A DNA stretch of 64,000 bases. It comes from JBFLVU01 sp964589625. Lineage in GTDB: Bacteria; Acidobacteriota; UBA4820; DSQY01. The notes beneath the pieces were generated by a model. The model did not search any database, was not told the DNA's origin, and was given only the letters and a program-made list of their open reading frames with translations. This document shows, in pieces, positions 9,601 to 16,860 of this stretch (positions within the stretch are counted from its first letter, which is position 1; every line of letters starts with the position of its first letter). The position numbers were made by a program, and so were the translations under genes. The stretch is taken from positions 62,001 through 126,000 of the forward strand of contig CAZPSH010000006.1 in assembly GCA_964589625.1 (NCBI GenBank), written 5' to 3'.

Positions 9601-10014
9601 CCCGCGCTCGAGGACGAGAAGGTGGCTTTTCCACCACCCGGGCCGGGGCACCCTCCACAGGAGCGACTCCACAGAAAGGAGGAGGGCGGGCCGCGTCGAC
9701 GCGAGGGCCCGGCTGAGCACGGCGGCGCGTTCGAGGAGGACGCCCGGATGGTGGGGTAGCCCCTCGTAAGGGTCCGCGTCGGGGGCGGGCAACCAATCCG
9801 GCGCCGCGGTTTCCCCGAGGAGGGCCCGCATGGAGCCCGAAAGGGACCGCGCCTGGCTCTCGGCGGGGACCAGGATGACGAGCGGCCCCTCCCGCCGGAG
9901 GACGCGGCCCGCCAACAGGAAGGGAAGGGCCCCACCGCGGGCGCGCTCCAGTCCCTTGTCCCCTCCGACCCCCCGGTCGAGCGCCTCCAGAAAGGCGCGG
10001 ATGAGGTCGTTCAA
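6625..10014 (-). CDS. mfd: Transcription-repair coupling factor
   Basis: Mfd removes RNA polymerase stalled at lesions and recruits UvrAB. The 1129 residues cover the UvrB-homology N-module (SFRGGIVDLFPP), the RNA-polymerase-interacting domain (GDPVVHVEHGVGLFQGL), the RecG-like translocase with Walker A GDVGYGKTE and the DEEQRFG box, then the TRG-like segment (QLRGRIGRS) and the C-terminal TRCF domain. The length is normal and no motif is missing. It overlaps rfaE2 upstream and the parvulin lipoprotein gene downstream by 4 bases each. Confidence 0.98.
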   Translation of the reverse strand: MNDLIRAFLEALDRGVGGDKGLERARGGALPFLLAGRVLRREGPLVILVPAESQARSLSGSMRALLGETAAPDWLPAPDADPYEGLPHHPGVLLERAAVLSRALASTRPALLLSVESLLWRVPRPGWWKSHLLVLERGTALDRRELRTRLWTSGYRTVDQVGEVGEASFRGGIVDLFPPTESLPVRLEFFGDEVDSIRFFDPVSQHSLGEIQRSVLVHPLTEGVRDDGLRAALSASLADAGAFGEVRLEGLAHAGTYPTYDTEARGEAAYFTTLADFLGPSRWVVVEASMAVHRAGLRLSDLRDSFVRHRRPPMASPERLFLKAAEVASMAQGPGVLEVGNAEPPLDAARPALRPGDPYGLLSELGESVRGGWRCLIFLQGQGTLRRLKELASGEGLTVAEAPSDSGDLPPGLYAALAPVEEGLSFPAQRMLVLTEREVFGRGRAAPEARARKQEAFSTGLRDLRAGDPVVHVEHGVGLFQGLETLVRDGHREDYLSLAYAGGGRLLVPVQRMDLVEKYVGPEGYAPVLDRLGGTAWRKSKEKVRKAVRAVAVDLLRLYAVRRTISGHACGSDTAWQEEFESQFPFDLTPDQDRAVDEVKRDMESDRPMDRLVCGDVGYGKTEVAMRAAFKAVSEGLQVAVLCPTTVLALQHAERFRERFAPFPVRVAMLSRFVETTERKRTLKEAGDGSLDILIGTHRILSKDVHLPRLGLLIVDEEQRFGVNHKEKIKALKSKVHVLTLTATPIPRTLQMGLSGILDMSLIQTAPKDRLAIQTSVRPFDAELVRGAVRRELQRGGQVYYIHNRVETLAAAARKVQALVPEARVTLAHGQMAERDLETVMLGFFRGDHDVLVCTTLIENGVDLPRVNTLLVEDAHTLGLTQLYQLRGRIGRSDLPAYAYLLTPPGQELTGDASRRLETLQEFSELGAGFRIAAVDLELRGAGNLLGADQSGHMAAVGFDLYQRLLEEAVAEAKGERPPSTVRCEIGLGLDLSVPLEYMGELNQRLAFYRELSMASSAADLGRVASAAEDRYGPMPPEVRRMVETTRLRLWAEGLGMRSITRRNDLLILAFDPEAPLHAAGLVGFLSDRKGARIDPRGLLEVPLQPLEEVLDLLDRVLACAAPPDGTPT

Positions 10015-10475
10015 CGTGTTCCCCCAGCCAGGCGATCCAGGAGGCCGGTCGTGGAGCGCCCTTCGAGCAGGGGAAGGGAAGCCACCGTCCCGCCCGCGGC
10101 CTCCACCTCCGTCCTTCCCACGATGGTCTCGGGGGTCCAGTCCCCGCCTTTCACGAGAACGTCGGGCAGGAGGAGCCGGACGAGGTCCAAGGGTGTGTCC
10201 TCCTCAAAGACGACCACCGCGTCCACGGCGGCCATGGCGGCCAGGACCTCGGCCCTCTCCCCCTGCGGCGTCACGGGGCGGGTGGGCCCCTTGAGGCGCC
10301 GAACGGAATCGTCGGAGTTCAGCCCCACGACGAGCCGGTCCCCCATCCCCCGCGCGGCGTTGAGGTAGCGCACGTGGCCCGCGTGGAGGAGGTCGAAGCA
10401 CCCGTTGGTGAAGACCACTCTCTCCCCCCGCGCTCGGCACGCGCGCCGGAATTCCAAGACCGCATCTCGGGCCAT
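10011..10475 (-). CDS. rfaE2: D-glycero-beta-D-manno-heptose 1-phosphate adenylyltransferase
   Basis: A cytidylyltransferase-fold enzyme of 154 residues, with the nucleotide-binding signature FTNGCFDLLHAGH and the later motif KGGDWTPE typical of RfaE domain II / HldE C-terminus. It adenylates heptose-1-phosphate for ADP-heptose, a precursor of the LPS inner core. In E. coli the activity is fused to a kinase; here it stands alone and no kinase gene is in the window. The ATG at 10475 lies 14 bases after the stop of the upstream substrate-binding lipoprotein gene, and the end overlaps mfd by 4 bases. Confidence 0.93.
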   Translation of the reverse strand: MARDAVLEFRRACRARGERVVFTNGCFDLLHAGHVRYLNAARGMGDRLVVGLNSDDSVRRLKGPTRPVTPQGERAEVLAAMAAVDAVVVFEEDTPLDLVRLLLPDVLVKGGDWTPETIVGRTEVEAAGGTVASLPLLEGRSTTGLLDRLAGGTR

Positions 10476-10489
10476 GACGCGTCCCACCC

Positions 10490-11656
10490 TCAGGCCCCCC
10501 TCAACCTCAGGCGCGCCACATCGCCCTGCAGGGAAGGCAGAACCTTGTCCGAAACGCTCTTCAGAGGGCGAGGCCGCCCCCCGTCGAACACCCAAACTTC
10601 TATGGGGCACCTCACGTCTCCCAGGGCCGTGAAGGAGGTTGGACCCGCGGCTCCCGGGAATCCCCTCGCGGAGAGGAGGGCGGACCGGAGCGCCTCGGCG
10701 TCCGCCTCCGGGGATCCCGCCAGGGCGGCGCCGAGGATCCGCACCGCATCGTAGGCGTGGGCCGCGTAGACGTCGGGAGGATCTCCCCATCGCGCCGTGA
10801 ACCGCATCGCGAACTCCGCCTTCTCCGTCCCGCCGTCTCCGGAAACGGGGCCCGGCCTGAGAAGGCAGGTCCCGTCCATCCAGGACGGAGCATTCTTGAG
10901 GAGATCGGCCCGGGCGAACGCGCTGCAGGCCAGGATGGGCCGACGGTCCCCGGCCCGCCGCAGTCCTTCCGCGGCGGGGAGGAGCGCCCCGCTGTACCCG
11001 GCCAGGAAGATCGCCTGGAAGACGACTCCCGGCGGGCCCGCGGCGGGTGCGGGGACCTGCCCGGGGGCCACGATCGTGACAGCGGCGCGGCGGCCCTCCC
11101 GTTCGAAGGCCCGCGCAAAGGCTTCGGCCAGACCCCGCCCGTAGGCGTTGTCATCCGCCAGGACCTCGACGCGGGTGGCGTGGAGCGAATAGGCGGCAAA
11201 CTCCGCCGCGGCCTCGGCCTCGGAGGCATCCGATGGCCAGTTGCGGAAAAAGAGCCGCGAGGCGCCGGAAAGCGCCGGAGAGGAGGCCGACGGGGAGAGG
11301 ACGAGGACGCCCAGAGGCTCCGCCTCAGCCGCCAGGGCGAGGGCTTCCTCGCTGGTGGCCCCGGCGATCACGGCCCGGACCCTCCCCTCTCCAGACCAGG
11401 CTCTCAGGAGGCCGACGGCGCGCTGCGGCTCGGATCGCGAGTCTTCCAGGGTGACGTCCAGGCGGCGGCCCCCCACCCCGCCCGCCGCGTTTACTTCCTC
11501 GGCGCCGATGAGGATCCCGCGCTCGAGACTTTCCCCGTAGGCGGCCTGGGGGCCCGAGAGCGGTAGGATCGCCGCCAGACGCACGGGCTCCTGGCGGCAG
11601 GAGGCCGCCCAGAGCAAAACCGCTGCGCAAAGGACCCGTCCACCCTTGACGAACAT
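10490..11656 (-). CDS. LivK-like periplasmic ligand-binding lipoprotein
   Basis: The 388-residue protein begins with a signal peptide and lipobox WAASC (Cys about 20). It then has the type I periplasmic-binding fold of branched-chain amino-acid and amide receptors (VRLAAILPLSGPQAAYGESLERGILIGAEEVN, later DDNAYGRGLAEAFARAF and YAAHAYDAVRILGAAL). No ABC permease or ATPase is nearby, so transport is not shown; a sensory or cell-wall role like LpoA is also possible. It appears to be the first gene of the long minus-strand operon through mfd. The ATG at 11656 has no Shine-Dalgarno sequence and coincides with the expected transcript 5' end (see the promoter entry). Confidence 0.85.
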   Translation of the reverse strand: MFVKGGRVLCAAVLLWAASCRQEPVRLAAILPLSGPQAAYGESLERGILIGAEEVNAAGGVGGRRLDVTLEDSRSEPQRAVGLLRAWSGEGRVRAVIAGATSEEALALAAEAEPLGVLVLSPSASSPALSGASRLFFRNWPSDASEAEAAAEFAAYSLHATRVEVLADDNAYGRGLAEAFARAFEREGRRAAVTIVAPGQVPAPAAGPPGVVFQAIFLAGYSGALLPAAEGLRRAGDRRPILACSAFARADLLKNAPSWMDGTCLLRPGPVSGDGGTEKAEFAMRFTARWGDPPDVYAAHAYDAVRILGAALAGSPEADAEALRSALLSARGFPGAAGPTSFTALGDVRCPIEVWVFDGGRPRPLKSVSDKVLPSLQGDVARLRLRGA

Positions 11657-11664
11657 GGCCCATC

Positions 11665-11693
11665 AATATAGTCCAGAAATCCACAAACGTCAA
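11665..11693 (-). promoter_or_regulatory. Sigma-70-type promoter, probably giving a leaderless mRNA
   Basis: Read on the minus strand: -35 TTGACG (11693-11688), a 17-base spacer, -10 TATATT (11670-11665). Initiation about 7 bases on places the 5' end at about 11658, two bases before the ATG of the LivK-like gene. It is the only good promoter for the whole run from that gene through mfd. Confidence 0.75.
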
Positions 11694-11767
11694 GAATTCC
11701 AAAGGGTTCCGCCGCATCCGCGGACCCGCAGAGCGGCCTGCCCCGGGTGGGTCCCGAGGCGTCACGG

Positions 11768-11776
11768 TGGTAGACT
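11768..11776 (+). promoter_or_regulatory. Extended -10 promoter (TGGTAGACT) for the sulfatase-TPR gene
   Basis: TGG-TAGACT has the TGn extension and no convincing -35. The expected start is at about 11783, directly at the Shine-Dalgarno GGGGAGG (11781-11787), which serves the GTG at 11794. Confidence 0.5.
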
Positions 11777-11793
11777 TCGAGGGGAGGTGCGCG

Positions 11794-13815
11794 GTGCGGA
11801 GCCTTCGTTTCCTCGCGATCTTTGCCATGCTGTTCGGAACGGCCCTCTGGGGCGGAACCCCCGACGTGGTCGTGGTCACCCTCGACACCTTCCGCGCCGA
11901 CCGGCTTGCCCCCTGGGGCGGCCCGCCCTCCACGGCTCCGCACCTCAACGGATGGGCCGCGTCGGGCACCGCCTTCGTCTCTTGCTCAGCCCCCGCGCCC
12001 GTCACCCTCCCGTCCCACGCCTCCCTGCTGACGGGATGCTGGCCCGCCCGCACCGGGCTTCACGACAACGGCCTCGGGGTCCTCGCCCCTTCGGTGCCCG
12101 TTCTGGCCGAGCTCCTCCGGGAGAAGGGCTACCGTTGCGAGGCCGTGGTCGCCAGCGCCGTCCTGGAGGGACGCTACGGGCTCAGCCGGGGCTTTCACGG
12201 ATACGACGACGCGGTAGGGCCCGACCTCGTGCGGCGGGCCGGTGAGGTGACGGACCGCGCCCTCTCGATCTTGTCCAGCCGCGGCGCCGGTCCCCTGTTC
12301 CTCTGGGTGCACTACTTCGACGCCCACGAACCCTACTCCAGCCCGGAGGCCTACGGGGCCCGGTTCCCGGATCACCCCTACGACGCGGCGGCCGCCTACG
12401 TGGACGCCGAGGTGGGGCGCCTCCTCTCCGCCCTATCCCCCGGATCCCTGGTGGCGGTGGCGGCGGACCACGGCGAATCCTTGGGGGAACACGGGGAACC
12501 CACCCACGGGGCGCTCCTCTTTGAATCTACCCTCCGGGTGCCTCTCCTATTCGCCGGCCCTGGAGTCCCCAAAGGGAGCCGCCGAGAGATTCCCTGCTCC
12601 CTCGTGGACGTGGCCCCGACCCTCCTGGGGCGCCTGGGGTTCGGCCCGGAGGCCATCGGGACCCTGGACGGCGCCGATCTCTTCGCGGAGCCGGCCCCAG
12701 CTTCCCGGATCCTGCTGGCCGAAACCTGGCTGCCCTTCCACGCCTTCCGGTGGAGCCCCCTGACGGCCGCCACGGACGGAAGGTTCAAGTGGATCCGGTC
12801 GGCGTCCAAGGACCGTCTCTTCGACCTTTTGGGCGATCCGAAGGAGACGAGGGATCTCTCCGGGTCCCCTCCGAAGGACGCGATGCGAGTTCGCGACCGG
12901 CTCCTTCCCTTTCCGGGATCCTCCCCCGCGGGAAGCGTGGACGCATCCCTCCGCGGTCTTGGATACGCCGCGGTCCCCTCCGGCCAGGCTCTGTCCCGAA
13001 ACCTGCCCGACCCGCACGACCGCACCGGGGTTCTCCAGGCCGACGGCCGAGCCCGCCTCCTCCGCCGTCAGGGCGACAAGGAAAGATCGGAGGCCCTCTT
13101 CCGCTCGGTAACCGAGCAGGATCCGGGGAACCCCTCGGGCTGGTTCGAATACGGGGAGACCCTCCGCCGGGGGGGAGATGACCGGGCGGGCCTCGCCGCC
13201 CTCGAGAGGGCGCTGGCCATCGCCCCTCGGATGGCGGAGGCCCACGCGGCCAAGGGCCACGCCCTCGTCGGGCTGGGCCGTCCGGAGGAGGCGGCCCGCT
13301 GCTACGAGAAGGCCCTCGCCCTCTCTCCGCGCCTGGTGACCGCGCTCAATCCCTTGGCCGCCTACCACCTGGACCGCAACGCACCGGAAAAGGCCTTCCC
13401 TCTCCTGGAGCGAGCCCTCTCCGAAGGGTTCGCCGACCAGGACACCTATCTCATGCAGGGGAGGATCCACCTCGTCCAGAGAAAATCGGAGGAGGCCCGT
13501 CGCGACTTCGCCGCCGCCCTGCGGATGAGCCCCGATCCCGCCCTCACCCTCAAGGCACAAGGGGACATCTACCTGACTCGGAACCTTGTGCAAGAAGCGG
13601 TGAGGACCTTCGAGACCGGCATCCGCCAATTCCCGCTCTATGGCCCCAACTACCTGACCCTGGGCGCCGTGCTCCTCCAGGCCGATCGTCCCGGTGAGGC
13701 CCTTGCGGTCTTCCGGAGCGCCCTGAAGGCCCGCCTCGATCCCGCGGAGCGGGCCGACGTGGAGCAGATCGTGCGCGACCTCGAGGCCGCGGGGCAGGAG
13801 CCCCGGGAGCCCTGA
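11794..13815 (+). CDS. Exported sulfatase-superfamily hydrolase fused to TPR repeats
   Basis: I chose GTG 11794 (673 residues) over the in-frame GTG 11767 because AGGGGAGG lies 6 bases upstream and the product then starts with a clean signal peptide (MRSLRFLAIFAMLFGTALWG). Residues about 25-390 are an alkaline-phosphatase/sulfatase fold: metal motifs VVVVTLDTFRADRL and ADHGESLGEHGE. At the nucleophile position the usual CxPxR reads TLPSH, so there is no Cys or Ser for formylglycine. Residues about 430-665 are tandem TPR repeats. Hydrolysis of phosphate esters or phosphodiesters, or a non-catalytic role, is more likely than sulfatase activity. It is convergent with the SDR gene. Confidence 0.85.
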   Translation: MRSLRFLAIFAMLFGTALWGGTPDVVVVTLDTFRADRLAPWGGPPSTAPHLNGWAASGTAFVSCSAPAPVTLPSHASLLTGCWPARTGLHDNGLGVLAPSVPVLAELLREKGYRCEAVVASAVLEGRYGLSRGFHGYDDAVGPDLVRRAGEVTDRALSILSSRGAGPLFLWVHYFDAHEPYSSPEAYGARFPDHPYDAAAAYVDAEVGRLLSALSPGSLVAVAADHGESLGEHGEPTHGALLFESTLRVPLLFAGPGVPKGSRREIPCSLVDVAPTLLGRLGFGPEAIGTLDGADLFAEPAPASRILLAETWLPFHAFRWSPLTAATDGRFKWIRSASKDRLFDLLGDPKETRDLSGSPPKDAMRVRDRLLPFPGSSPAGSVDASLRGLGYAAVPSGQALSRNLPDPHDRTGVLQADGRARLLRRQGDKERSEALFRSVTEQDPGNPSGWFEYGETLRRGGDDRAGLAALERALAIAPRMAEAHAAKGHALVGLGRPEEAARCYEKALALSPRLVTALNPLAAYHLDRNAPEKAFPLLERALSEGFADQDTYLMQGRIHLVQRKSEEARRDFAAALRMSPDPALTLKAQGDIYLTRNLVQEAVRTFETGIRQFPLYGPNYLTLGAVLLQADRPGEALAVFRSALKARLDPAERADVEQIVRDLEAAGQEPREP

Positions 13816-13847
13816 GGCTGCCCCCACGCCGCCCCCGCCGGCTAGGG

Positions 13848-14606
13848 CTATCCTCGGGGCATCGGGAGCAAGGCTCCGCCCGAACAGCAAAGATCCGCCC
13901 CCGTGAAGTGCCGCCCGGCCTCGCTGGCGAGGAAGACCACGGCCGCCGCCACGTCCTCGGACTCGGCCACCCGGCGGAGGGGAACCGCCGCGACGATGGA
14001 CGCCTCCCTCTGCCTCAAGGCCTCCTCGCTCATGGGGGTTCGGACCCAGCCCGGGGAGACGAGGTTGACGCGGATGTCCGGGGCCAGCTCCTGGGCGAGG
14101 GAGTAGACCATGGACTGCACGGCCCCCTTGCTCCCCGCATAGTGGCTGTGGCCGGGCTCTCCACGCTGGCCGGCCGTGGAGCCGATAAACAGGAGGCTCC
14201 CTCTTTCCACGACCGCCGCGCACTCCCTTGCGAGGTAGTACGAGGAGAAGGCGTTGGTCGCGAACATGCGCTCCAGGTTTTCCCTTGTCAGCGTGCGGAT
14301 GGAGCCGCTGTTCCAAATACCCGCCGAGTGGACGAGGACGTCCAAGCCCCCGAGGCGTGCAGAGGCCTCCCGGACGAGGGTGGAGCATCCCGCCTCCTTG
14401 GACAGGTCCGCCTGGAAGACCCACGAGGCCCCGGGGTGGAGCGCGGAAAGGGCCTCGGCGGGGGTTTTCTGGCTCCGGCACTGCAGGGCGACCCGGGCGC
14501 CGGCCTCCAGAAACATGCGCGCGCAGGCCAGGCCGATGCCCGAGGAGGCGCCCGTAACGAGGACCCTTCGGCCCGCCAGGTCCGGATAGCTCGTGCCAGA
14601 TGTCAT
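13848..14606 (-). CDS. Short-chain dehydrogenase/reductase (FabG-like)
   Basis: A 252-residue classical SDR with the cofactor loop TGASSGIG at about 19-26, NAG-type segment HSAGIW, catalytic Ser in GSTAG and the YxxxK pair in YAGSK. The C-terminal part (NLVSPGWVRTPM, FLASEAGRHFTGADLCCSGGALL) matches the FabG-type family of NAD(P)H oxidoreductases. An Arg pair in QCRSQ after the second strand suggests NADPH preference. The substrate cannot be named. It overlaps the upstream metallo-hydrolase gene by 4 bases, so the two probably act together or are at least co-expressed. Confidence 0.88.
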   Translation of the reverse strand: MTSGTSYPDLAGRRVLVTGASSGIGLACARMFLEAGARVALQCRSQKTPAEALSALHPGASWVFQADLSKEAGCSTLVREASARLGGLDVLVHSAGIWNSGSIRTLTRENLERMFATNAFSSYYLARECAAVVERGSLLFIGSTAGQRGEPGHSHYAGSKGAVQSMVYSLAQELAPDIRVNLVSPGWVRTPMSEEALRQREASIVAAVPLRRVAESEDVAAAVVFLASEAGRHFTGADLCCSGGALLPMPRG

Positions 14607-15394
14607 TCGACCTCCATTTGGACAGGCTCCCCGTCGAAGTCGAGGGTGAGCCCGTCGTAGGCCGGCTCGACGCCGGGGGGCAGCGAATGCAAGAGGGCTT
14701 CATGGTCCATTTCGTGGCCCATGTGGATCAGAAACACCCGGCGAGCCCCCACGGCCCTCGCCGCGTCGAGGGCCTCGCCCACGGTCATGTGCGTCGGGTG
14801 CCGGGGGGAGAACCTCAGGGCGTTGATGGCCAGCGTGTCCACTCCCCGGAGGCCTTCCACGGCCTCGGGAGGGAGCCGCTTGCAGTCCGTGGCGTAGGCG
14901 AAGGGACCCATGCGGAAGAGCGTCACCTCCATGCTTCCGTGGTCCCCCACGAGGGGAACGACGCGAAGGCCTCCCAGTTCGAAGGGCCCGCCGACGGGAA
15001 CCAGGTCCAGCTTGGGCCGCCCCCCGCCCTCGGGGAGATCCTCGAAGGCGTACCAGAAGGTCCTCCGGACGCCCTCCAGGGTGGCCGGGGACCCGTACAC
15101 CGGAATGGGAGCTCGTTGCCAATAGGCGAAGACCCGGGTGTCGTCCAGCCCGAAGATGTGGTCGGCGTGGGGGTGGGTCAGGAGCACGGCGTCGAGCCTG
15201 CGGATTCCAAATCGGAGGGCCTGCTCGCGGAAGTCCGCCCCGGCGTCGATCACGAAGGAGGCGGTCCCGCTGGTGACCCACAAGGACTGTCGAAGGCGCC
15301 GGTTCTTGGGGTTGGGGGAGGAACAGACCTTGCAAGGGCAGTTGACGATGGGGACGCCGACGGACGTTCCGGTACCCAGGAAGGTGACTCGCAT
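14603..15394 (-). CDS. Metallo-beta-lactamase-fold hydrolase (PhnP-like)
   Basis: The 263-residue protein opens with MRVTFLGTGTSVGVP and contains the zinc motif HPHADH at about 95-100, a later GDHG and the terminal H of LIHMGHEMDH. A Cys cluster after the first strand (NCPCKVCSSP) followed by RRLRQSLWV resembles PhnP, the phosphoribosyl cyclic phosphate phosphodiesterase, where such Cys residues bind a structural zinc. No other phosphonate genes are present, so the substrate is open. The ATG at 15394 has TTGGAG upstream. It heads a two-gene operon with the SDR and is divergent from the winged-helix gene. Confidence 0.85.
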   Translation of the reverse strand: MRVTFLGTGTSVGVPIVNCPCKVCSSPNPKNRRLRQSLWVTSGTASFVIDAGADFREQALRFGIRRLDAVLLTHPHADHIFGLDDTRVFAYWQRAPIPVYGSPATLEGVRRTFWYAFEDLPEGGGRPKLDLVPVGGPFELGGLRVVPLVGDHGSMEVTLFRMGPFAYATDCKRLPPEAVEGLRGVDTLAINALRFSPRHPTHMTVGEALDAARAVGARRVFLIHMGHEMDHEALLHSLPPGVEPAYDGLTLDFDGEPVQMEVE

Positions 15395-15410
15395 ACCCGC
15401 TCCAAGGGGA

Positions 15411-15419
15411 AGTGTACCA
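15411..15419 (-). promoter_or_regulatory. Extended -10 promoter (TGGTACACT) for the metallo-hydrolase/SDR pair
   Basis: On the minus strand TGG-TACACT lies 17 bases before the ATG at 15394, predicting a leader of about 10 bases that contains the TTGGAG ribosome-binding site. No -35 is evident. Confidence 0.5.
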
Positions 15420-15479
15420 CGGGGCCCTGGGCACCCGGGCACCCAGATGCGCGAGTCCTCCCCGACGAGACCATGTCAC

Positions 15480-15508
15480 TTGACAGCCATTCATATCCAG
15501 ACTACCCT
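15480..15508 (+). promoter_or_regulatory. Sigma-70-type promoter, predicted leaderless start at 15515
   Basis: TTGACA (15480-15485), a 17-base spacer and TACCCT (15503-15508; weak -10). Initiation 7 bases on falls on the A of the ATG at 15515. This is why that ATG is preferred over the in-frame ATG 15473, which would put the -35 inside the coding region. Confidence 0.5.
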
Positions 15509-15514
15509 GGCTTC

Positions 15515-16225
15515 ATGCACGAGAGCTTCCGCCCCCCCCGCCGCGGCCAGTGCCTTCTCATCCGGAGAGACTACGGGTACCCGGAGCCTGCGGTGCCCGG
15601 ATGGAGGGTGCTGAACCTCCGCCGGCGCCCCCTCCCCCCGGCCGATGCCCTGCGGGACGGCCGGGGTCTCGTTCTGCTCGGTGGGGAAACGCTTCTCGGA
15701 TGGGCCCGCACCCGGGAGAGGCCGCACCTCTGGAAGGAACTCGCCGGGTGTGCACGGACCTCCGGACTGGCCATCGGATGCCGCTTCCCACGCGAGATGC
15801 GCAGGGTGGGCCAGGCCCTCGCGGGGACCGGCTTGGAAGTGGAGGTGCGGGACCACACGCCGGACGGGCGGATCCCTCCCCTCTACCTCGATGCCGGCGT
15901 CCGGCCGGCGCTCCTGGCCCTCCACCTGGCCTATGAATGGGAGACCGGGGCGGCGGCGGCGCGGGGCGGAGTCGCCCTCCTCCGGGTGGCTCACCTCCTG
16001 GCCTGCGGGCCCGCCACGGCGGGGGAGACCGCCTGCGCCCTGGGGATCACGACCGGAGCCGCGCGGTCCTACCTGAGATGGATGGAGGACGCCGCCCTGG
16101 TGCGGCGGGAGGGAAGGAAGATGGCCCTTCGGCACCCCCTGCTCTCCACGCTCTTTACCGGAACGGAGGCCGCCCCGAGGGCCCCGTCCCCGGCGTCCGT
16201 CTGGAACCCGGTGGAGCTGGACTGA
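15515..16225 (+). CDS. Uncharacterised winged-helix protein
   Basis: I do not recognise this 236-residue protein. Its last third looks like a winged helix-turn-helix (LLRVAHLLACGPATAGETACALGITTGAARSYLRWMEDAALVRREGRK followed by a short tail), so it may bind DNA. The first 150 residues are Arg-rich and match no family I know. There is no signal peptide or membrane segment. An alternative start at ATG 15473 would add 14 residues. It is divergent from the PhnP-like gene across a short region holding both promoters, and its stop is close to the thpR promoter. Confidence 0.7.
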   Translation: MHESFRPPRRGQCLLIRRDYGYPEPAVPGWRVLNLRRRPLPPADALRDGRGLVLLGGETLLGWARTRERPHLWKELAGCARTSGLAIGCRFPREMRRVGQALAGTGLEVEVRDHTPDGRIPPLYLDAGVRPALLALHLAYEWETGAAAARGGVALLRVAHLLACGPATAGETACALGITTGAARSYLRWMEDAALVRREGRKMALRHPLLSTLFTGTEAAPRAPSPASVWNPVELD

Positions 16226-16240
16226 TGGCCGTTCGCGTGG

Positions 16241-16269
16241 TTGACACCGGGGCGCGGGTCCCCTATCCT
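16241..16269 (+). promoter_or_regulatory. Sigma-70-type promoter for thpR-plsY-gpsA
   Basis: TTGACA (16241-16246), a 17-base spacer, TATCCT (16264-16269). The expected start at about 16276 leaves a leader of about 18 bases carrying GGAGGGG before the ATG at 16294. Confidence 0.7.
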
Positions 16270-16293
16270 CGGGCCTCGGCGGCGGAGGGGACC

Positions 16294-16860
16294 ATGCGCG
16301 CGTTTCTGGCCGTAGAGATTCAGGAGGCGGTCCAAGAGCGTCTTGCAGATGTCATACGACAGCTTTCCCTTGCGACAAGCCGCGTCAAGTGGGTGGACCC
16401 GCGTCAGATCCACGCGACGCTGAAGTTTTTCGCCGACCTCACACCCCACAACCGCTCCGTGGTCGAGGCGGCCCTGGGCGAGATCGCGTCCTCCGTTCCG
16501 CCTCTGCCCCTGGCCGTCCGAGGGCTGGGAGCCTTCCGCTCGGGCGCGAAAATCCGCGTCCTCTGGGCCGGCCTGGACGATTCCGTCGGCGGTCTGTCGG
16601 CCTTTCAGGCTTCCCTGGAGCGAGTCCTTCACACCCGGGGGATCCCCCGCGAGGAGCGCCCCTTCCGACCCCACCTCACCCTCGGCCGATTTCGGGAGCC
16701 CTCCGCAGAGCCCCGATTGGAAGACCTTCTTCGCAAGCTTGAGGCCTTCGATGCGGGCGCCTTCGAGGCCGACGGCGTGGCCCTGTTCCGAAGCACCCTC
16801 ACCCCCGCCGGCCCCCGGTACGACGTTCTGCGGCGCTGGCCCCTGGGAGGAGAGAGATGA
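16294..16860 (+). CDS. thpR: RNA 2',3'-cyclic phosphodiesterase
   Basis: A 188-residue 2H-phosphoesterase with both HxT motifs, IHATLKFF (about 47-54) and RPHLTLGRF (about 125-133), that hydrolyses 2',3'-cyclic phosphates and can ligate tRNA halves in vitro in relatives. The ATG at 16294 is chosen because the promoter at 16241-16269 and the site GGAGGGG precede it; the in-frame ATG 16225 lies upstream of that promoter. It overlaps plsY by 4 bases. Confidence 0.92.
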   Translation: MRAFLAVEIQEAVQERLADVIRQLSLATSRVKWVDPRQIHATLKFFADLTPHNRSVVEAALGEIASSVPPLPLAVRGLGAFRSGAKIRVLWAGLDDSVGGLSAFQASLERVLHTRGIPREERPFRPHLTLGRFREPSAEPRLEDLLRKLEAFDAGAFEADGVALFRSTLTPAGPRYDVLRRWPLGGER

